The notes under the pieces were generated by a model. It was not told the origin of the DNA. It was given only the letters and a program-made list of their open reading frames with translations, and searched no databases. This document shows, piece by piece, positions 22,680 to 36,214 of a stretch of 64,000 nt of DNA. The DNA is taken from assembly GCA_008508345.1 (NCBI GenBank), contig QNGE01002425.1, forward strand, positions 1-64,000, read 5' to 3'. This DNA comes from Paragonimus westermani. Taxonomy: Eukaryota; Platyhelminthes; Trematoda; Plagiorchiida; Troglotrematidae. Each line of letters opens with the position of its first letter. Positions within the stretch are counted from its first letter, which is position 1. The translations under genes and the position numbers were made by a program.

Positions 22680-25600
22680 TGGAAATCACTTTTAAGTACA
22701 AACATAACTAACCTTAGCACTTTCTCTCGGTAGAAAGCTATAATTGTCTTCCACTTTTATTAAATCTTGCAACTTGATAATTCTGTTGCGATCATCCAAT
22801 TTGTTGTGCCCAGTGCCTAGGTTACCTAATTAGTGTCGACGTATCCTAATCCCGTAATTCTCGCTCACATACATTTTCATTTTAAGAGCACTCTTGAAAC
22901 GGTTCATCATCTCACAGATACACAGTTAATCATCAACAGCCAAACACTTATTCCTCGGGCTTACCAACCTGAAAGTCGTGTGAGTGGACCAGGTTTGCTT
23001 TTTCTATCTGTTATCCATCCTCACGATAATGGGTGATCCAGGATGTTCCACATTTATTGTCTGTGAAACTGCAATTTGTTATCACATAAAGTGAATAAAG
23101 AAACTTGACCGTTGATGGGGTGCTGTTCGACGCGTACAGTTTACCCATTTGCACACCACACTTCCATACGGGCTGCCCGGCGGCAGTTCTACACCTCTGT
23201 GTTTCTTAGCCCTTCTAGCTGAGAAGTGTTAAACAAATAGCTTGTGTAAATTTCGTGTTGAAATTTGCCCATCATTCAGATATTCTTCAAACTTCGGATA
23301 CTGCACCTTGAGTATCCTTCTAAAGGTGCGTTAATCGTTCACCGCCAAGCCGATTCAACATATGGAAGTGATTTATGGGTGACGGACCATTTAAACACCA
23401 CTAATGTCAGATGATCTTAGGTTAAGTGAAATATGATGTTTTTTATGTATGATTTGGAAATATCATTTCTACCATATAATCTCATCGGAGTTTCTCAATT
23501 TTTCGTGTACGATAGGAAGCTCACTCCCTTCGAACCGCAGCTGCCTGTCAGCTATTGGTATGGTTCTTTTCTGACCATCATAACTATGAATATAAAGCCT
23601 GTGTGATCACTAACTTCGTGTTCTTGTGAATACGTTTCTGCAACCCTGCTAAATAAGTTTCTGCGTCCACAGCGCTGTTGGTAAGCAGTTTCCATTCCAA
23701 TGATTGCGAATACTAGTCAAGCCTATCAACACCACTTTACCTTAGTATGTGCGTGTGCATATGTAGGTGCCAGCTTTTGCGTGAATCAGACCGTTATCGA
23801 TCAGCCCGTTTATTCCATCCGTCGCTGATCAAATCCGAGTGGTTTATGCGTAAACAAGTTCCTGACAAGATGACTCGGACTGTACGGTCAGATTTATGGT
23901 GTGATGCAACACCAGTGAAAATTTTTTTTATACATGCACTCCATAAAATCAGTAAAGAATAAAACAGTCAAAATGGTAGTAGTTGGTATCTATCAGGTTT
24001 GGGGTGAAAACTTGACAGCGGTGCTCGATCGATACGGTGACCAACCCGCGAGCGACAGTTGTGCTACATGGATCGATGGACAACTGGCACACTACTCGAT
24101 CGCAATCACCTGTCAGTCGGTCGTCATGCTGAACTGTTCAATCTGATATTCATCAAGTGGACTAGGTTAACCAAGCGACTTTTATTCACTAAACATTACT
24201 GACACAACCTCCAAAGTTGAATAGGATATGGGTTACTGCAACCAGTTGAGAGTCCAGTGACATTGTGAATTTCTTACGCATTCGAAATCGGTTGACCCGG
24301 GCCTACCGAGTGTGATATACGAATCACCAGAGTTAAGAAAATGGCAATATTTCAACTAATCACTAGAATCGGTACAGAAAACTACATATTCTTCCTTAAT
24401 TAATTAAGCTTTTTTCTGGTCGATTTTCAACTCATGAGAGTTGTTTTTAGCCCACTGTTGATTTATGACAACCTTTTGGCTTGTGGCTTAATTTCCTCCA
24501 AACAGTTTTCAGTATTTTTCGATAACTGACTAATAAGTCGAACGCAGGCATGCGGACACTACGCTGCCTTTGACAGGTAGTATAGCTGATCAGAACACGT
24601 ACGCCGAACAGAGCGCGTTGTTTTTACCGTGTATGATGTGGGTGTTTGTTTTCTCGTTCCACTAGCCTGTATGACTGTGCGTGGTCAACCGAATGTTAGA
24701 GAAATCCACTAAATCCGGTTGTGTAGGTTTGAACTCAAGCCAAGTTTAAGAACTGCATCGGAGTATTCGACATCTGACACTGCAGACTAATTAAACCCAA
24801 TTTCATTTTGGCATCCTACTAGTGAGCACGGTTTGCACTAAGCGTTATAAACCGTGAGGAAGTGAACGGTGTACAGTGAGAATATTAGGTGAATGAACAC
24901 TAGACGTAAAATGTCCCTGACAGATGACAGTTATCTTGGGTAAACCTTTATGTGAACAACACTTTCTTTTATGGTGACGGCAAATGAAACTAACGCGTGT
25001 CTGTGGTTCACGAACTGAATGAGTTTTCTATTCAACAGTTTGTTCAATGCTATACAACTTTTCAATTCTATTCTTTTACAACACCTGAACTACTCATCCC
25101 CGGCTTGTTTTTCTTTTTACAGTAAATGGTTGATAGAACAGAGTTTTTACAGTTCTTCTTCTATAGTAGCACGACTTCACCATTTTCCTGCATTTTGACT
25201 GTGAGAATAAACTACCAATGATAAAAGTAATTCGAATACATTTTGTCTGGTTAGTTATGCCCTTCTGAACCGTTACTGTCTGAGTTTGATCTAAATCGAG
25301 AACGGGCTGTCTGGTCTCAATATCACTCACTCGATCTGTGCGCTTGCACGCGCATGGGAGAGTACTCATTTTGTATCGATGTATGGAAAGACTGACGGCA
25401 GAAAAAGATGTGAACAGTACGTATCGCAGATATTATACGCAACCCACGGATGACTGCACTTAATGGGCTGTGAACATGTGAGGCAACCATGGGGTTCTTA
25501 AAAAATCCATCCGTTATCAGCATTGTCTGGAATGACCAGGCTGGCAGAGAGAGGACATGCAAGACTGAACAGAATGGTAACCTTCATTAAGAGTGTCCTG

Positions 25601-27290
25601 GCAAATTGGCGTCATTCGCGGTGCAGCCTCAGTTCACTCTCGTAAGACCAGTTATTTACCATCGCACTCCTAATGTCCTTCATATTATGACCTGGTCAGG
25701 AAAATGGGTTCAAATGTTCCGAAATGAATTCCAGTTAAATTATGTCACTGGGAGTGACCAGGGCTAATTTAGTTCCGATGATCATCTTTGCAAGCCAATT
25801 CGTCAAACACTATCCCGTTAGGATTTCGGTGTGTGGGGCGTTTGGCTGCTGGTATACATACCCGACGAGACCGTTACCCCAGAGTACAGTGAATTGTCAG
25901 TAATTCGAATGGTTGGCAGTGTGATCGGTGTGAATTTTGACGGTCAGGATTTTAATTATGGAGACTCAAAACGTCAAAAATTTGTTAAAAACCTTGTGGA
26001 TATACGTAAGTTATAAAAAGATATACAGACCAGAGTACAGAACGATCGAAGATGGTAAAGACCGAAATTCGAAATTAGGCTACTTGTGCATATGCTATCT
26101 TCAGAAAAACACAAAACTGATTTATTTAAAAATAGTGGACAATGCTTCTTTCAAACAGTGTAAAAGTATTGCGTCCGCCAACTTCAAAAATTGCTCATGA
26201 TCTGCCCTCATATGGATATTTTTCTCCGTTGGTTAGGTGGTTCCAGACAATAACAAATGGAGATTATCCAGAGGCGAACCAGTAGCACCAGAGCAGGGCA
26301 CCAAGCGCGATGTCATACGATACACCTGTGCAATGGGTTCGCATTTCGCCACGATATGCAATCTGATCGCGGTTTTCATTCACGGTCGATAACACTATGA
26401 TATGATGGTGTAATGTAGTGTGTACTTATTGGCTAAATTTGTTTAATATCAGATACGTTCAGAACCCCTTCTACCCATCCAAACACAGCTTGATAGCCGG
26501 TTTCACAGATTTATTGCAAATTCTATTCATCACAGTTTCAAACACTTAGTATGACTCCAAGGAATAATCTATATTTTACAGGCATAAAATAACTGTTGCT
26601 TGCATTCGCATAAAACGAAACGGGTCTTTTTCACGGTTGATCCGTTAACGGCTGAGAATTCTGCTTCGGATCATCTAGAACAGTTTTTGAGCGGAAAAAA
26701 CTTAAATACATTGTACAACACATAGTTGTTACTTCTAATTCGTGTTTAGTGCAGTCCGTTTTGCTTACCTTCGAGCTGGGCTGTCAGAACGCGGCTTGGT
26801 GGCATCCTGTACTACAGCGCATTTTGTAATGCAATAGAGTCAATGAAAAATATCTTTCTGTTAACCTACCCTTCAATCTGACAGTGAGATGATCACACCT
26901 GATACATAACCCTTATGGTTGAATTGCTTGTCTGGGGTCGCTACTGCGTTGTCACATTTCGTACATTGATTTCCCAGAGAAGCCTATCATTATAGTACAC
27001 ATATATATGTATGCACATGTTTGACATAGTAACAGTAACCACGTATAGAAAGCATTTAGCAAACAGAACTGATTCCTTCTTGACGACGTTCACCTTCTTG
27101 AACAATAGTTTTCCATTTTCTTCCGGGTGTATTGCAGTACTGAGAGATTGAGCACTGAGAGTTTGATTCTTCAGTGTAACTGGTAAAATACCAGAAACCA
27201 AATAATTATGTTCCAAATCCCTTACTTTTCAAATTCTACCAGGTGAACACGGATGACAATAGAACAATAGCAATTAATTTAACGGGTTGG
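22680..27290. other. Long non-coding stretch
   Basis: No element or gene is recognised. A donor-like CGA|GTGAGTG lies on the minus strand near 25334, after a short frame containing STLPCACKRTD, but no acceptor was found. A GC-richer patch is at 24000-24120. A run TTTCAAACAGTGTAA at 26149-26163 resembles the tail of the SINE at 27.4 kb. Confidence 0.35.
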
Positions 27291-27294
27291 ATAA

Positions 27295-27412
27295 TTTAGA
27301 AGCTCTCTAACTCAGTTGGTAGACGTTTAGACACGCTGTTTCTGTCACTGGTTGAAATCCAAACAATGCCATGACTTTTCAAATTAGGATTCTTTTAAAC
27401 AGTGTAATAGTG
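27295..27412 (+). mobile_element. tRNA-derived SINE, degenerate
   Basis: An A-box-like TAACTCAGTTGG (27308-27319) and a B-box-like GGTTGAAATCC (27350-27360) stand at tRNA spacing. The tail that follows (TTTTCAAATTAGGATTC, then TTTTAAACAGTGTAAT) resembles the tail of the SINE at 39.8 kb. The tRNA cloverleaf is no longer complete. Confidence 0.65.
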
Positions 27413-27414
27413 GT

Positions 27415-30400
27415 GCGCTCAAATCGTGTGCGAAATAAATTGTTCCCTTCTTAAAAAAAAACAAGTTGCGGCGTTTGCACAGCATTTCACGTTTCGGAAT
27501 TTGCAACATTTCTTTCTCACCTTCTACCTCTCTTTAGTTTACGTGCACAATTGATGTTTGAACCACATAAGTCGAGAACACTTACTTAATCTCGAAGATC
27601 GTGAGCCGTGCGTTCTTTCTGTGCTCCGCGTCACCTGAACAAACGGAATCAACCATCTATTTCAACGTATCCCCGGATTGTTCTGTCGTCACAGTTATAT
27701 TCGCTGTGAATTCTAAATCCTTTTGGAACAGCACGACGAATCTTATCCATTGGGTACCCTCATTCACTGCGATGGAACTCTGGTAGAACGTAATTTCAAG
27801 AACTATTGTGAGTCAGTTCTTCTTCCTTTTCATCAAATTTTCGCTTCTTGTTCGTCCCTAGCCCTCATATAGTGCTTAGATCCACTACAACATCTATGTC
27901 CATAGAATAGCGATCAAACCAATTGGATATGACTTCCGTAGTTGCTCATCAGGCTAACAAAAGAACAGTAGACGTACACCAGTATCGCCGGATTTATGAC
28001 CTGTAAGCGTGATTGACCCCTACGCGGCTTCTGAACTGGACAGTGGATGACAGTCACTTAAGCTGCAGAAAAGTATGTAAATTGCTGCTGCGTACCGATC
28101 GATCTCAGCACAGGAGTGAGGAATTGCAGTGATTACGGCGAGAACCTACTTGGGTTCGTTGTGGAATTGCCGACTGCTTGGTCACTGACAGTTATGCACG
28201 GGGGCTGCTGTAGCCCACAAAACTGAGTTCTAAATGTAATGAGCATGAACTGGAACGGTTTCTTGATTGGAGAAAGTCCAACCAATCTGCACGCACACAA
28301 GTAGCTACAGACGGAATTACGGTCAAACTGGCGTCATGAGAAGAAACGCGTAGCAAACAAGCTCGTTTTCGGTGTTTCATCACCAAACTAAATACAAGAC
28401 ATTTATATGGGTTCGATGGGGATGGTGGATAACACATTATTGAGGTAATGGTCGTCAGTACATAATTTCTGTCTGATTTGGGTCATGCGATTCAGCTACG
28501 TAACACTGATCATTTGAGTTGTTCGAAGTCTGTGGATGAAACGTAACATGTATGTGACCATTCTATCCTGGGTTTGTGTGCACGGCCTTGGAAAGTTCAA
28601 CGTTTTGACTAGCCGCTTTTGGGCGCACAGCGGTGGTGAGAATAGTCGGATTGTGTTGGCCTCTGCAAATGATAGAATACGACCTTTGACCCGCCTCGAT
28701 TACACCCCACACATTGGAGAGATTGGCTCGAACGAATCGGTCGGATCGATCCGGTGGTTTGACCTGATCACATCCGAGGCGACCGCAGACGCACAGGGCC
28801 TTGTCTATCCTCGTGTTAGCCGCAGCGGTCGGTCCCCTCAAATGTCTCTCGAATCACTGTATTGTGCGGCGTCAACCAATCATAGACGATGACTAACTGC
28901 TGTTGAATGCATATCTGCTTCAAACATCCGAGGTGCTGGATGCAAGGTCGTGGAGCAAAACAGCAACAGACTGTCCAATCAAAGCGTGAGGACGCCTGTC
29001 GCTTAATAGTAATAGTAAATACTGTTGTTGTTCTATAAAAATATGCTGTTTTTCCAATAAACTGAAATTGCTTAATGCCGCACAAACACTTACCCTGATT
29101 GTTCCTCGATTGGGTAGCTCAGTAAGCGACATAGAAGAAGTTGATTGTCCGCAAGGGATTACTCTGAGGGTGATAGTCAGACGTACGCGGCCGCACATCA
29201 ATAGTTGCAGCAATGACTGATGTTATAGATAATCTCAACCTCAATCAATATTAAGAAGCTCGATAGGTGACCTGATAACAATCCTCCTTCCAAACAGTTG
29301 CTTGCAATCAGCCGAATGAATACACGTATGCTTTACCAAAACTAGGTTTGATGTAACTCTCGTACTTCGTCAGAACATTATCCTTTAGTCTGGGTCAGGT
29401 AAGCTGCTCGACTTCATCGACTAGTCGGGTATTCGTAAAATAATGGCTGTAAAAGGTGGCCATATGTGATGAATGAGGCTAGTGTGAAAGCTCACACAAT
29501 TGGGTTGCAAACAGATTGCGCCAATGAAATGCACAGTCCTTTTATAATCAGTTCAGCGAATGTATCTTATTGAGAAGGATGGTAAACGTGTACGCATCAC
29601 TTATTCAGTGAGAATGCTTTGGGTTTGTGTTCAACTGTTCTGCATGAAAATTGCCGTGGACATTTAATCTCGGCTTGTAACGTGAAAGGAATATAAATTT
29701 TCAGCTCCCTTTAAGTGAAACTTTACTCGAGAGTGAGCATTTGTGGTTCATTAAAGTGAACTTGCCAAAAGGAAGGCGTTAGCCAGGTGTGTTTGTTGAA
29801 TCGAATCGTCTTTTAGTTCCATTAGAGTGATACTTGGCAGATCTATCGAGCTGTTTGTTTAGTTGTGAACCGACTTACAAGCCACTGGTTGAAACATTCG
29901 CTGATGTCGCAAGAAAACGTTATCTACATAACACCCATAAAGTGTTAACTTTGTGATTGCTGCACTCATTTGGTACACCTTCAGCTTGTTCATTAAAATG
30001 TCCGCTAAAAAATGATCCATGAATGTATCTGTTAGTACTCTATTTTCTAACGTTGGATTCCATTATCAAACAGAAAATGAGCACCATGCTTACAGCTCAA
30101 CTGTTGTTAAGTTAAACAAATGTTGATTAATGTCAGTTCAGTAGTACTTCGGAATTTTTTAGAAATGAAGGTGTATATCATTCAATATCATTGTGAATTC
30201 CAAAATCGGTCTCATCAACGACAGCAGCACATTGTGGTTTTTATCAAAGAGGGCATGCACATAGGCGGTAAGATGACTTGGCTGTATGCAATAAATTTAA
30301 TCAACAATAACTGATATCACCTTAAGAATGAATGAACAGCACTTCTTAGTTAAGGCTGCGCATGATACTTACAACGAAGTGGTACTTTTAGAGAGTGATA

Positions 30401-31830
30401 CTGTTACCGAGGTTTCAAGTCGGGTGAATGTACATTTAACAACTCGATTATCTCGGACTGGTTGAGAAAACAACCAAGTAACTATGGGACCAGATAAGCT
30501 TATATGCAAGTTTAGCACAACAGTAAACAATCTGCGGTGTTGGACGGGTGTATCCGGATGTTAACATTCCGATTCTAGCCGACCAACAACCCGGTATACC
30601 GGTGTTATATGCGTAAAAGAAATGTATTGTGTTATCGGTTCACCCCTTAAGCCATTAAACTTCACAATTCCTCCACTTCAATCGAGGTCGCCACGTGCAT
30701 CGATAAACATATACGGGTTGGTTTTTTCAATAAGCGGGTAGCCAGACCAAAATGCTAACAACCCACAACACCCATCTTGCGGTTCTGATGAACTGGTGTA
30801 TATACATACAGCAGCACTTATCTATATTACTTAACTAGTCTCAGTTAATTCGTGGAGTGACGTAATTTTCCACCGTCTTACATCTACCACAACAACGACA
30901 GCGAATTACTGCACAAAAATTCTACCTAATTTGTAAGCTGTCGCTTTTCCAATTACGAGCTGCGAGTGCTCCAATTGAAGTGTGCTATACTGTTCAGAAA
31001 GGTAGTTTTTATTTGGTCGGTAAAACTGATGGTGTGATTCGCGCTGGGTTGTCACTTCTGGTGACAATCGTTAACGTGTCGGTGTGTCTTGTGTGCATGA
31101 TATGTGCGTATGTGTGTGTTGCACATGTGATCAAATGGATAAATCACAAATGAACTATTGAGCGCAGGGTAAATTCCATTTAAATCTAGCTTATGCATTC
31201 AATCGATCGTAGTGAACGGCATAGTTATCAGCACACTATATTGCGGTCAGCGCAAATAGCGAATTCTACCCTAAGATGTATACCAAATACATAAAAGTGT
31301 AGTAATGAGGGAGAGAGTAATTGGAGCCAGTGTTGGTAATGAGGGCCGGGTGCCTAGCTTAACTATTGCAGTGGCGTTTGGGACAACTAAAGACTGTCTA
31401 TTGATCTACACCTCTTCACATATCTGTTACCATTTTAGGCACAAAATTTTCCACTACATGCTAAAGCAGATCGCTTTGGTGCATTGGAATTTCCACCTTA
31501 AAATCTTGGACAAGACGGCAAGAATGCGATTAGCCCAACTAACCGTAAGGGACGACCAATCTTGATTAGAGCACTTCGGATTGGCTACTTTGATAGAAGA
31601 AGTGTCGAGGAGTGTCAACGGATTTGCTTTATGTGAACGGGGTTAGCGGTCAAAGTGGAGCACAGATCATCTGACTCTGTTCCTACTTATTCCTCAAGCA
31701 GCTTCCTTTGACAGATAAAGGGATGCGAGTGGTTAATGGTGTCTGTGAATCTCACGTCCAATAGGAGTGGGGTTTTGAGTCGTGGTAGAATTCGAGCTGT
31801 AATGTGAGAGTGAACCAGTTTGTGAGAACG
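27415..31830. other. Long non-coding stretch
   Basis: A CG-richer segment at 28600-28860 is open on both strands (118 and 92 codons) without recognised features. Nothing else was seen. Confidence 0.35.
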
Positions 31831-31832
31831 TT

Positions 31833-32084
31833 ATGATTAGTTCTCTCGCATACACGGCTGGCGGACGCAATTTCACTCGCATCAGTCCCGAAAAACGCAG
31901 ACGTATTATCGAAGCGTTCGAAAGGGACGATGACTGAGGTACGGTGACCCTTCTAAACGGAGTCAGTTGTAATACTGCCTACAAGTGGCTCCATATAGAT
32001 TACATGAACGGTGAAACTGAACAGAGCACTCTTCGTTCACTGAGAAGAAGGTTTATGGTTGTGACCCTATCGTTTCACCGCTGA
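31833..32084 (+). pseudogene. Tc1/mariner-like transposase, N-terminal helix-turn-helix half
   Basis: From the ATG at 31833 the frame reads GGRNFTRISPEKRRRIIEAF. After ERDDD there is a TGA (31935-31937, expected Trp or Arg) and then TVTLLNGVSCNTAYKWL. This is the layout of the paired helix-turn-helix DNA-binding start of Tc1/IS630/mariner-like transposases. The frame continues to a stop at 32082-32084 and overlaps the inverted C-terminal half by about 30 bases. Confidence 0.65.
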
Positions 32085-32450
32085 TCGCCTGCATACAGTA
32101 TCGTTCGATATGACGAACGAAGCTAGCGCAATGGTCTCTGGTGACGTCGCACGTAACAGAAATGACTACTCTTTTCAGGGCCCGCATTCTCCACTGCTGT
32201 TGACTTTGCACACCTTGAAGATCTCCGTTTATTGTTGTCTCGTGGTGCATCTGTAGTTGTCTTTTAACTCTTGCTTTCACCATGCTCCAGACATTCTCAA
32301 TTGGATTCAGCATTGATGAATAGGGTGCCAATCATAAGATCTATCCTCCATTGTATAACTTCTTAGCAAACACTTTCCAGATCGGTGTGACACGGTGCGT
32401 TTTCGCACATCAGCACGATGTCTGACATGAGTGTACTGATCTTCATCTGA
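32053..32450 (-). pseudogene. Tc1/mariner-like transposase, C-terminal catalytic half, inverted
   Basis: On the minus strand near 32422 the frame reads DIVLMCENAPCHTDLESV, matching the second catalytic block (usual form MDNAPCH, with the Asp apparently changed or lost). After a frame change, LAPYSSMLNPIENVWSMVKA matches the third block, in which the Glu of NPIEN is catalytic, and the frame runs to 32053. The first catalytic block is not readable. Its orientation is opposite to the helix-turn-helix half on its left. Confidence 0.8.
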
Positions 32451-32549
32451 TCTAGCAGGATTCGCAGCCAGCTCTTGCAATTGCTTCTGCTGTATGCTCC
32501 TTACCTTGTCGTATAGGCTATTATTCAGCTTAGTGTCATAGCCCCAACC

Positions 32550-32606
32550 AACCAATCAATCAATCGATCAATCAATCAATCAGTCAATCAATCAATCAAT
32601 CAATCT
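32550..32606. repeat. (AATC)n microsatellite
   Basis: About 13 units of CAAT/AATC with two interruptions, just right of the transposase relic. Confidence 0.9.
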
Positions 32607-32609
32607 TTT

Positions 32610-34680
32610 TGACTTGGATAAGTGTAAATGTCGATCCGGTTGATCAGGGATGCAACCAAACGTAGGTTGTGTCCAACTTACATTTGTGTGAGTGTGGCGG
32701 TTGTAAAGTTACAATCTCGACTTTGCTCAGACAGAAAAAAAGGGTATGCACTACGAAGAGTAACCACTAGGCTGCCTACTTTGCTCTGACCTGGAATCAA
32801 TAATCGCTTTCTGTTTGAGGTATGATCTTTGATTGATGCGCTTTCGACAAAATGACTGATATCCATAAAAATCCATTCGCAACCTCTCATTTCAATCATG
32901 TTTTCAAGCCCAATACCTCGTACTTTCAATACTGTCGGAAACGCAGTTGATTTTATATGAGTCGCTGCTGGATCATGACTTGATTGATGCTGGGTGAATT
33001 CGAAACATTTGCAACAGTATTCTTCCCCGATATGTTTATCGTGGGTTACAACTCTCGACTAACCTCAGACGGTAAATATCACCATCACGTGGGAAATTCC
33101 ATAAGTGAATTCTTCTAGTGTTTAACTAGCACAGTTGATGGTGGTGTTTGTTAGTTGTTTCTTGAAGATGTCAGTTTCACACGCCACATGCTTGTGCTGG
33201 ATAAATGCCTGCCGGAATCAACTTGTTTCTTAATTGTCAAGACCAAACATACATGACGGCGACAAATGTTAGAGCATGACTGCTATCTGAAGACTAACGA
33301 ACATAACATCACACCCTATTTGCAAACCGTTTATTGATCGAAACACACCACATTCCAGAGGCAAGCATGCTTTCAGAGTGAGTCACTACATGATGCCCAC
33401 CTACTCATAATAAGTATTTTTATCGAGAACATCTTTGAGTTAGAACTGACTCAGTGGCTACCTTTTATAGGATTTTTGAAAAATTTGTTGATTACTAGAA
33501 GTCAAGAATGCCTGTGTATATCTGAATCCACGTTAGACGGTTCAGGAAGAAAAGACCTGTCGGAAGAATACTTTAGCTTCATAGGGTCAGGAATAGGAAA
33601 CTATGAATCGGAAAGCCAGAAGGTAGTGAGTGGAATAGAAACTTAACCACTGCTTTTCAATCTTACAACAATCACACCACAACATACAGAAAACAGCTAG
33701 CTACGGTGAGAGTATCTTTATTCTGCCACAATGATTGTGCTGATCAAATTTTCTGTATAATGTCCCGAATTTGTTTTACGTCTACACTTACATTCAACCA
33801 CCGATGACCTGGTTCCATCTTTGGTGTTCTGTTATTCGAAAAACAGGTCAGGTTTTAACAAAGCTAACAGTTTACAATAGACAGCGCGAGTTGATGATTA
33901 GGGGCAAAACAAGGCGGACTTTAGGTTACGTTGTCTGCTCTGAAAAGGTGCCTTGCAACATGAACACGAGCAAATAAGTCACCATTGAGATTGATGACGT
34001 AAGTGATCCACACTGTCGGGCAAAAGCACGGTTTCCTAAACAACAACCAAATCTGATGGCGACCATTGTGCAGTATAAGGATCTTCTCTGCTTACCCAAC
34101 TATTCTTTTTGGTTCTACTCAGCATTCGTCTAGCTCGGTGGTTGGTTGTGCTGATTTTGCCACTGATTGTTTCCTCAGCAATACCAGACTGACCCTGAAA
34201 CTTCTATACAGTTCGGTACACAGAGCAGCAGCACCTGTCTGATTTGTGTGTCATCTTTGTAACAGATAGGAACTATCGCTGACATAAAAAGAAATCAAGG
34301 TCACTTGCCATCTTTTATTAAATACAATCTTGTACATTGGTTTTATATGAGTGAAACACTTAATTGTCAAACCTTTGGTTCGTTTACATTTCTTTGACTT
34401 AGGATGAGCTCCAGTAGTCGTGCTGAACTGAGCTTTAGTTTGACATGAGTCACAGCGTGAAGCACTCCGTCTTGTTTTACTACGTATGAGTAATAAACAG
34501 TCAGTGATTCAGTGATTAGCACGCAGGCGAGAGACCGACAGCCCAAGTTCCTCGGGTCAGTATGATTTTTCTTCTGATGTCAACTCTCTCAAAAGACAAT
34601 AACTGTAGACTGGTATGGCATCGGTTTTTAAAACACAACATCAGTGTAGGAGCAATACGGCGTTAGAAGAAGTGAGATCA
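32610..34680. other. Non-coding stretch, nothing firm
   Basis: No element or gene recognised. The right end may hold the 3' untranslated part of the minus-strand CR1 fragment that follows. Confidence 0.35.
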
Positions 34681-34686
34681 TGTAAT

Positions 34687-34953
34687 TCACATACCATTCC
34701 CACTAAACACAAGAGGTAGCAATAGATAGATTGATTGAGCTTTTTGTAACCACTCATAGAGAAGAAAAGAAATGGGCAGGAAATGTTCACGAAGTATTCG
34801 ATGGTCCCCTGAGTAGAGATAAAATATTCTGAGGCAAGACTCGTACACAGCGGTCCTTAGACCTGCAACGATTTTCAGCATAGCTCGTTGCGTATGCTTT
34901 AGCGAATCGAATGGCCGAATCAGTAAACCATTAGTCAATATCGTTCGTTTCAA
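34687..34953 (-). mobile_element. CR1-like LINE, C-terminal fragment (minus)
   Basis: The minus frame reads PFDSLKHTQRAMLKIVAGLR, then YESCLRIFYLYSGDHRILRE. This matches the post-reverse-transcriptase region of CR1-like elements (LERVQRR-type helix, then Y-E-x-R-L and Y-R-x-L-R). It is truncated at its 5' side, where it abuts the next element head to head within a few bases. Later C-terminal sequence is not readable. Confidence 0.7.
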
Positions 34954-36165
34954 TGGTTTCCATAGTATCAGATAATTTGCTAGATGACTGTTGTCAGAAC
35001 AAGACTGAAAGTCTTGAACTTATCACAAAAGTGCAGCATGGTCTCCGTAAGGGCTGCTCATGCGTCACGAATCATCTAACTGCTCGTGACCTTTCCGTTG
35101 ACGCAGGATTGGCCACTGATTTGGTCTATCTGGACCTTTCCAAAGCCTTCGACAGGGTTGATGGCTCCCTTTAACTTCCTGTGTACGACCTCGCTCATTG
35201 TTTACTCACACGTGTTATGGATTGTCCAGCTGGACGTGCGTTCAGCTTCAAGGTGAACGGACGGTTATCACAGTGGTTACCCGCTTACAGCGGCGTTCCG
35301 CAAGGTTCAATCTTAAGACCCCCGTTGTTAATTGTTTTCGCCCGTGAACTAGCTAACCTAGTCAAATCGCTGACGTTCCACGTTGATAACACAAAACGCT
35401 GATAAACTGTAGAGTGCTTGGAAGATATGATAAGCAGACAGAACGATTTGGGCTGTCTATACCAGTGGTCCACGGAAAATGACTTATTGTTTTCAATATC
35501 AGCAAATGTAAAGTCGTGCAAACTCGTCATTAAAATTGTTCTGACTACTACCTTGGCAACACAAAGCCACTCGTATCCATATGCAAACGAAACTTAGGGA
35601 TCTTATTATCGGACATTTTGAATCTGTCTGCAAATTGAGCAACTATCCTAATAAATCACAAATGGAAGAATTTGTGGAACATTCCATTCCGAAGTATACC
35701 TCACTAAGTTTTTCTCCACAATTCACCCACATCCGAAAATGAACATACAAGCCTGTCGTAGTTATCTCAAAAATATTTGGAGCATATTGAGATTGCCTAG
35801 ATACATGTCACTAGAAGAATTATTGGGCTAAGAAAATACCCTACCAACAGAGACCAACAGAATCAAGTCAATTCTCAGTGAATTACAAACATTTCGGGGG
35901 AGAACTTATCCCTACCCGCAAAATGCTACATACCCCAGGGCCATCCATTAGCACATCTTCCACTGAACAAGAATGAGAGTCGTTGAATTTCGGTTGTGGA
36001 ATAGACAGGTTATTTTGTAAGCACTGTTAATGTATGTTCACACTGGAGCACATTGCCCAACTCTGCTGTTACGGTAGAATCGGTTGAGGGTTTTAAAGCA
36101 TTACTCGATCAGCGGATGCATGAGAGACAATCTGCAGTACAGTTTTCACAAACGTCATTCTAGCC
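34953..36165 (+). mobile_element. CR1-like LINE, reverse transcriptase to C-terminus (plus)
   Basis: The plus strand carries VQHGLRKGCSCVTNHLTARD (fingers), VYLDLSKAFDRVDGSL (motif A intact) and FSFKVNGRLSQWLPAYSGVP followed by QGSILRPPLL (motif B). Motif C is degraded to FHVDNTKR (expected FADDTKL). Then come TVECLEDMISRQNDLGCLYQ, WSTENDLLFSIS and CKRNLGILLSDIL. The thumb and C-terminal part is scattered over frames (IIGLRKYP near 35830) and ends with LPNSAVTVESVEGFKALLDQ near 36110. Stops and frameshifts throughout make it non-functional. It is 5' truncated at the head-to-head junction at about 34953. Confidence 0.85.
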
Positions 36166-36214
36166 CAGTGACACAGGCCATTGAACATGCCTATGTGATG
36201 GAATGTTGTTTCAG

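Noticed and set aside
34687..36165. Twin-priming inversion of a single CR1 insertion
   Set aside because: Both pieces contain C-terminal sequence, whereas twin priming would put only upstream sequence in the inverted part.
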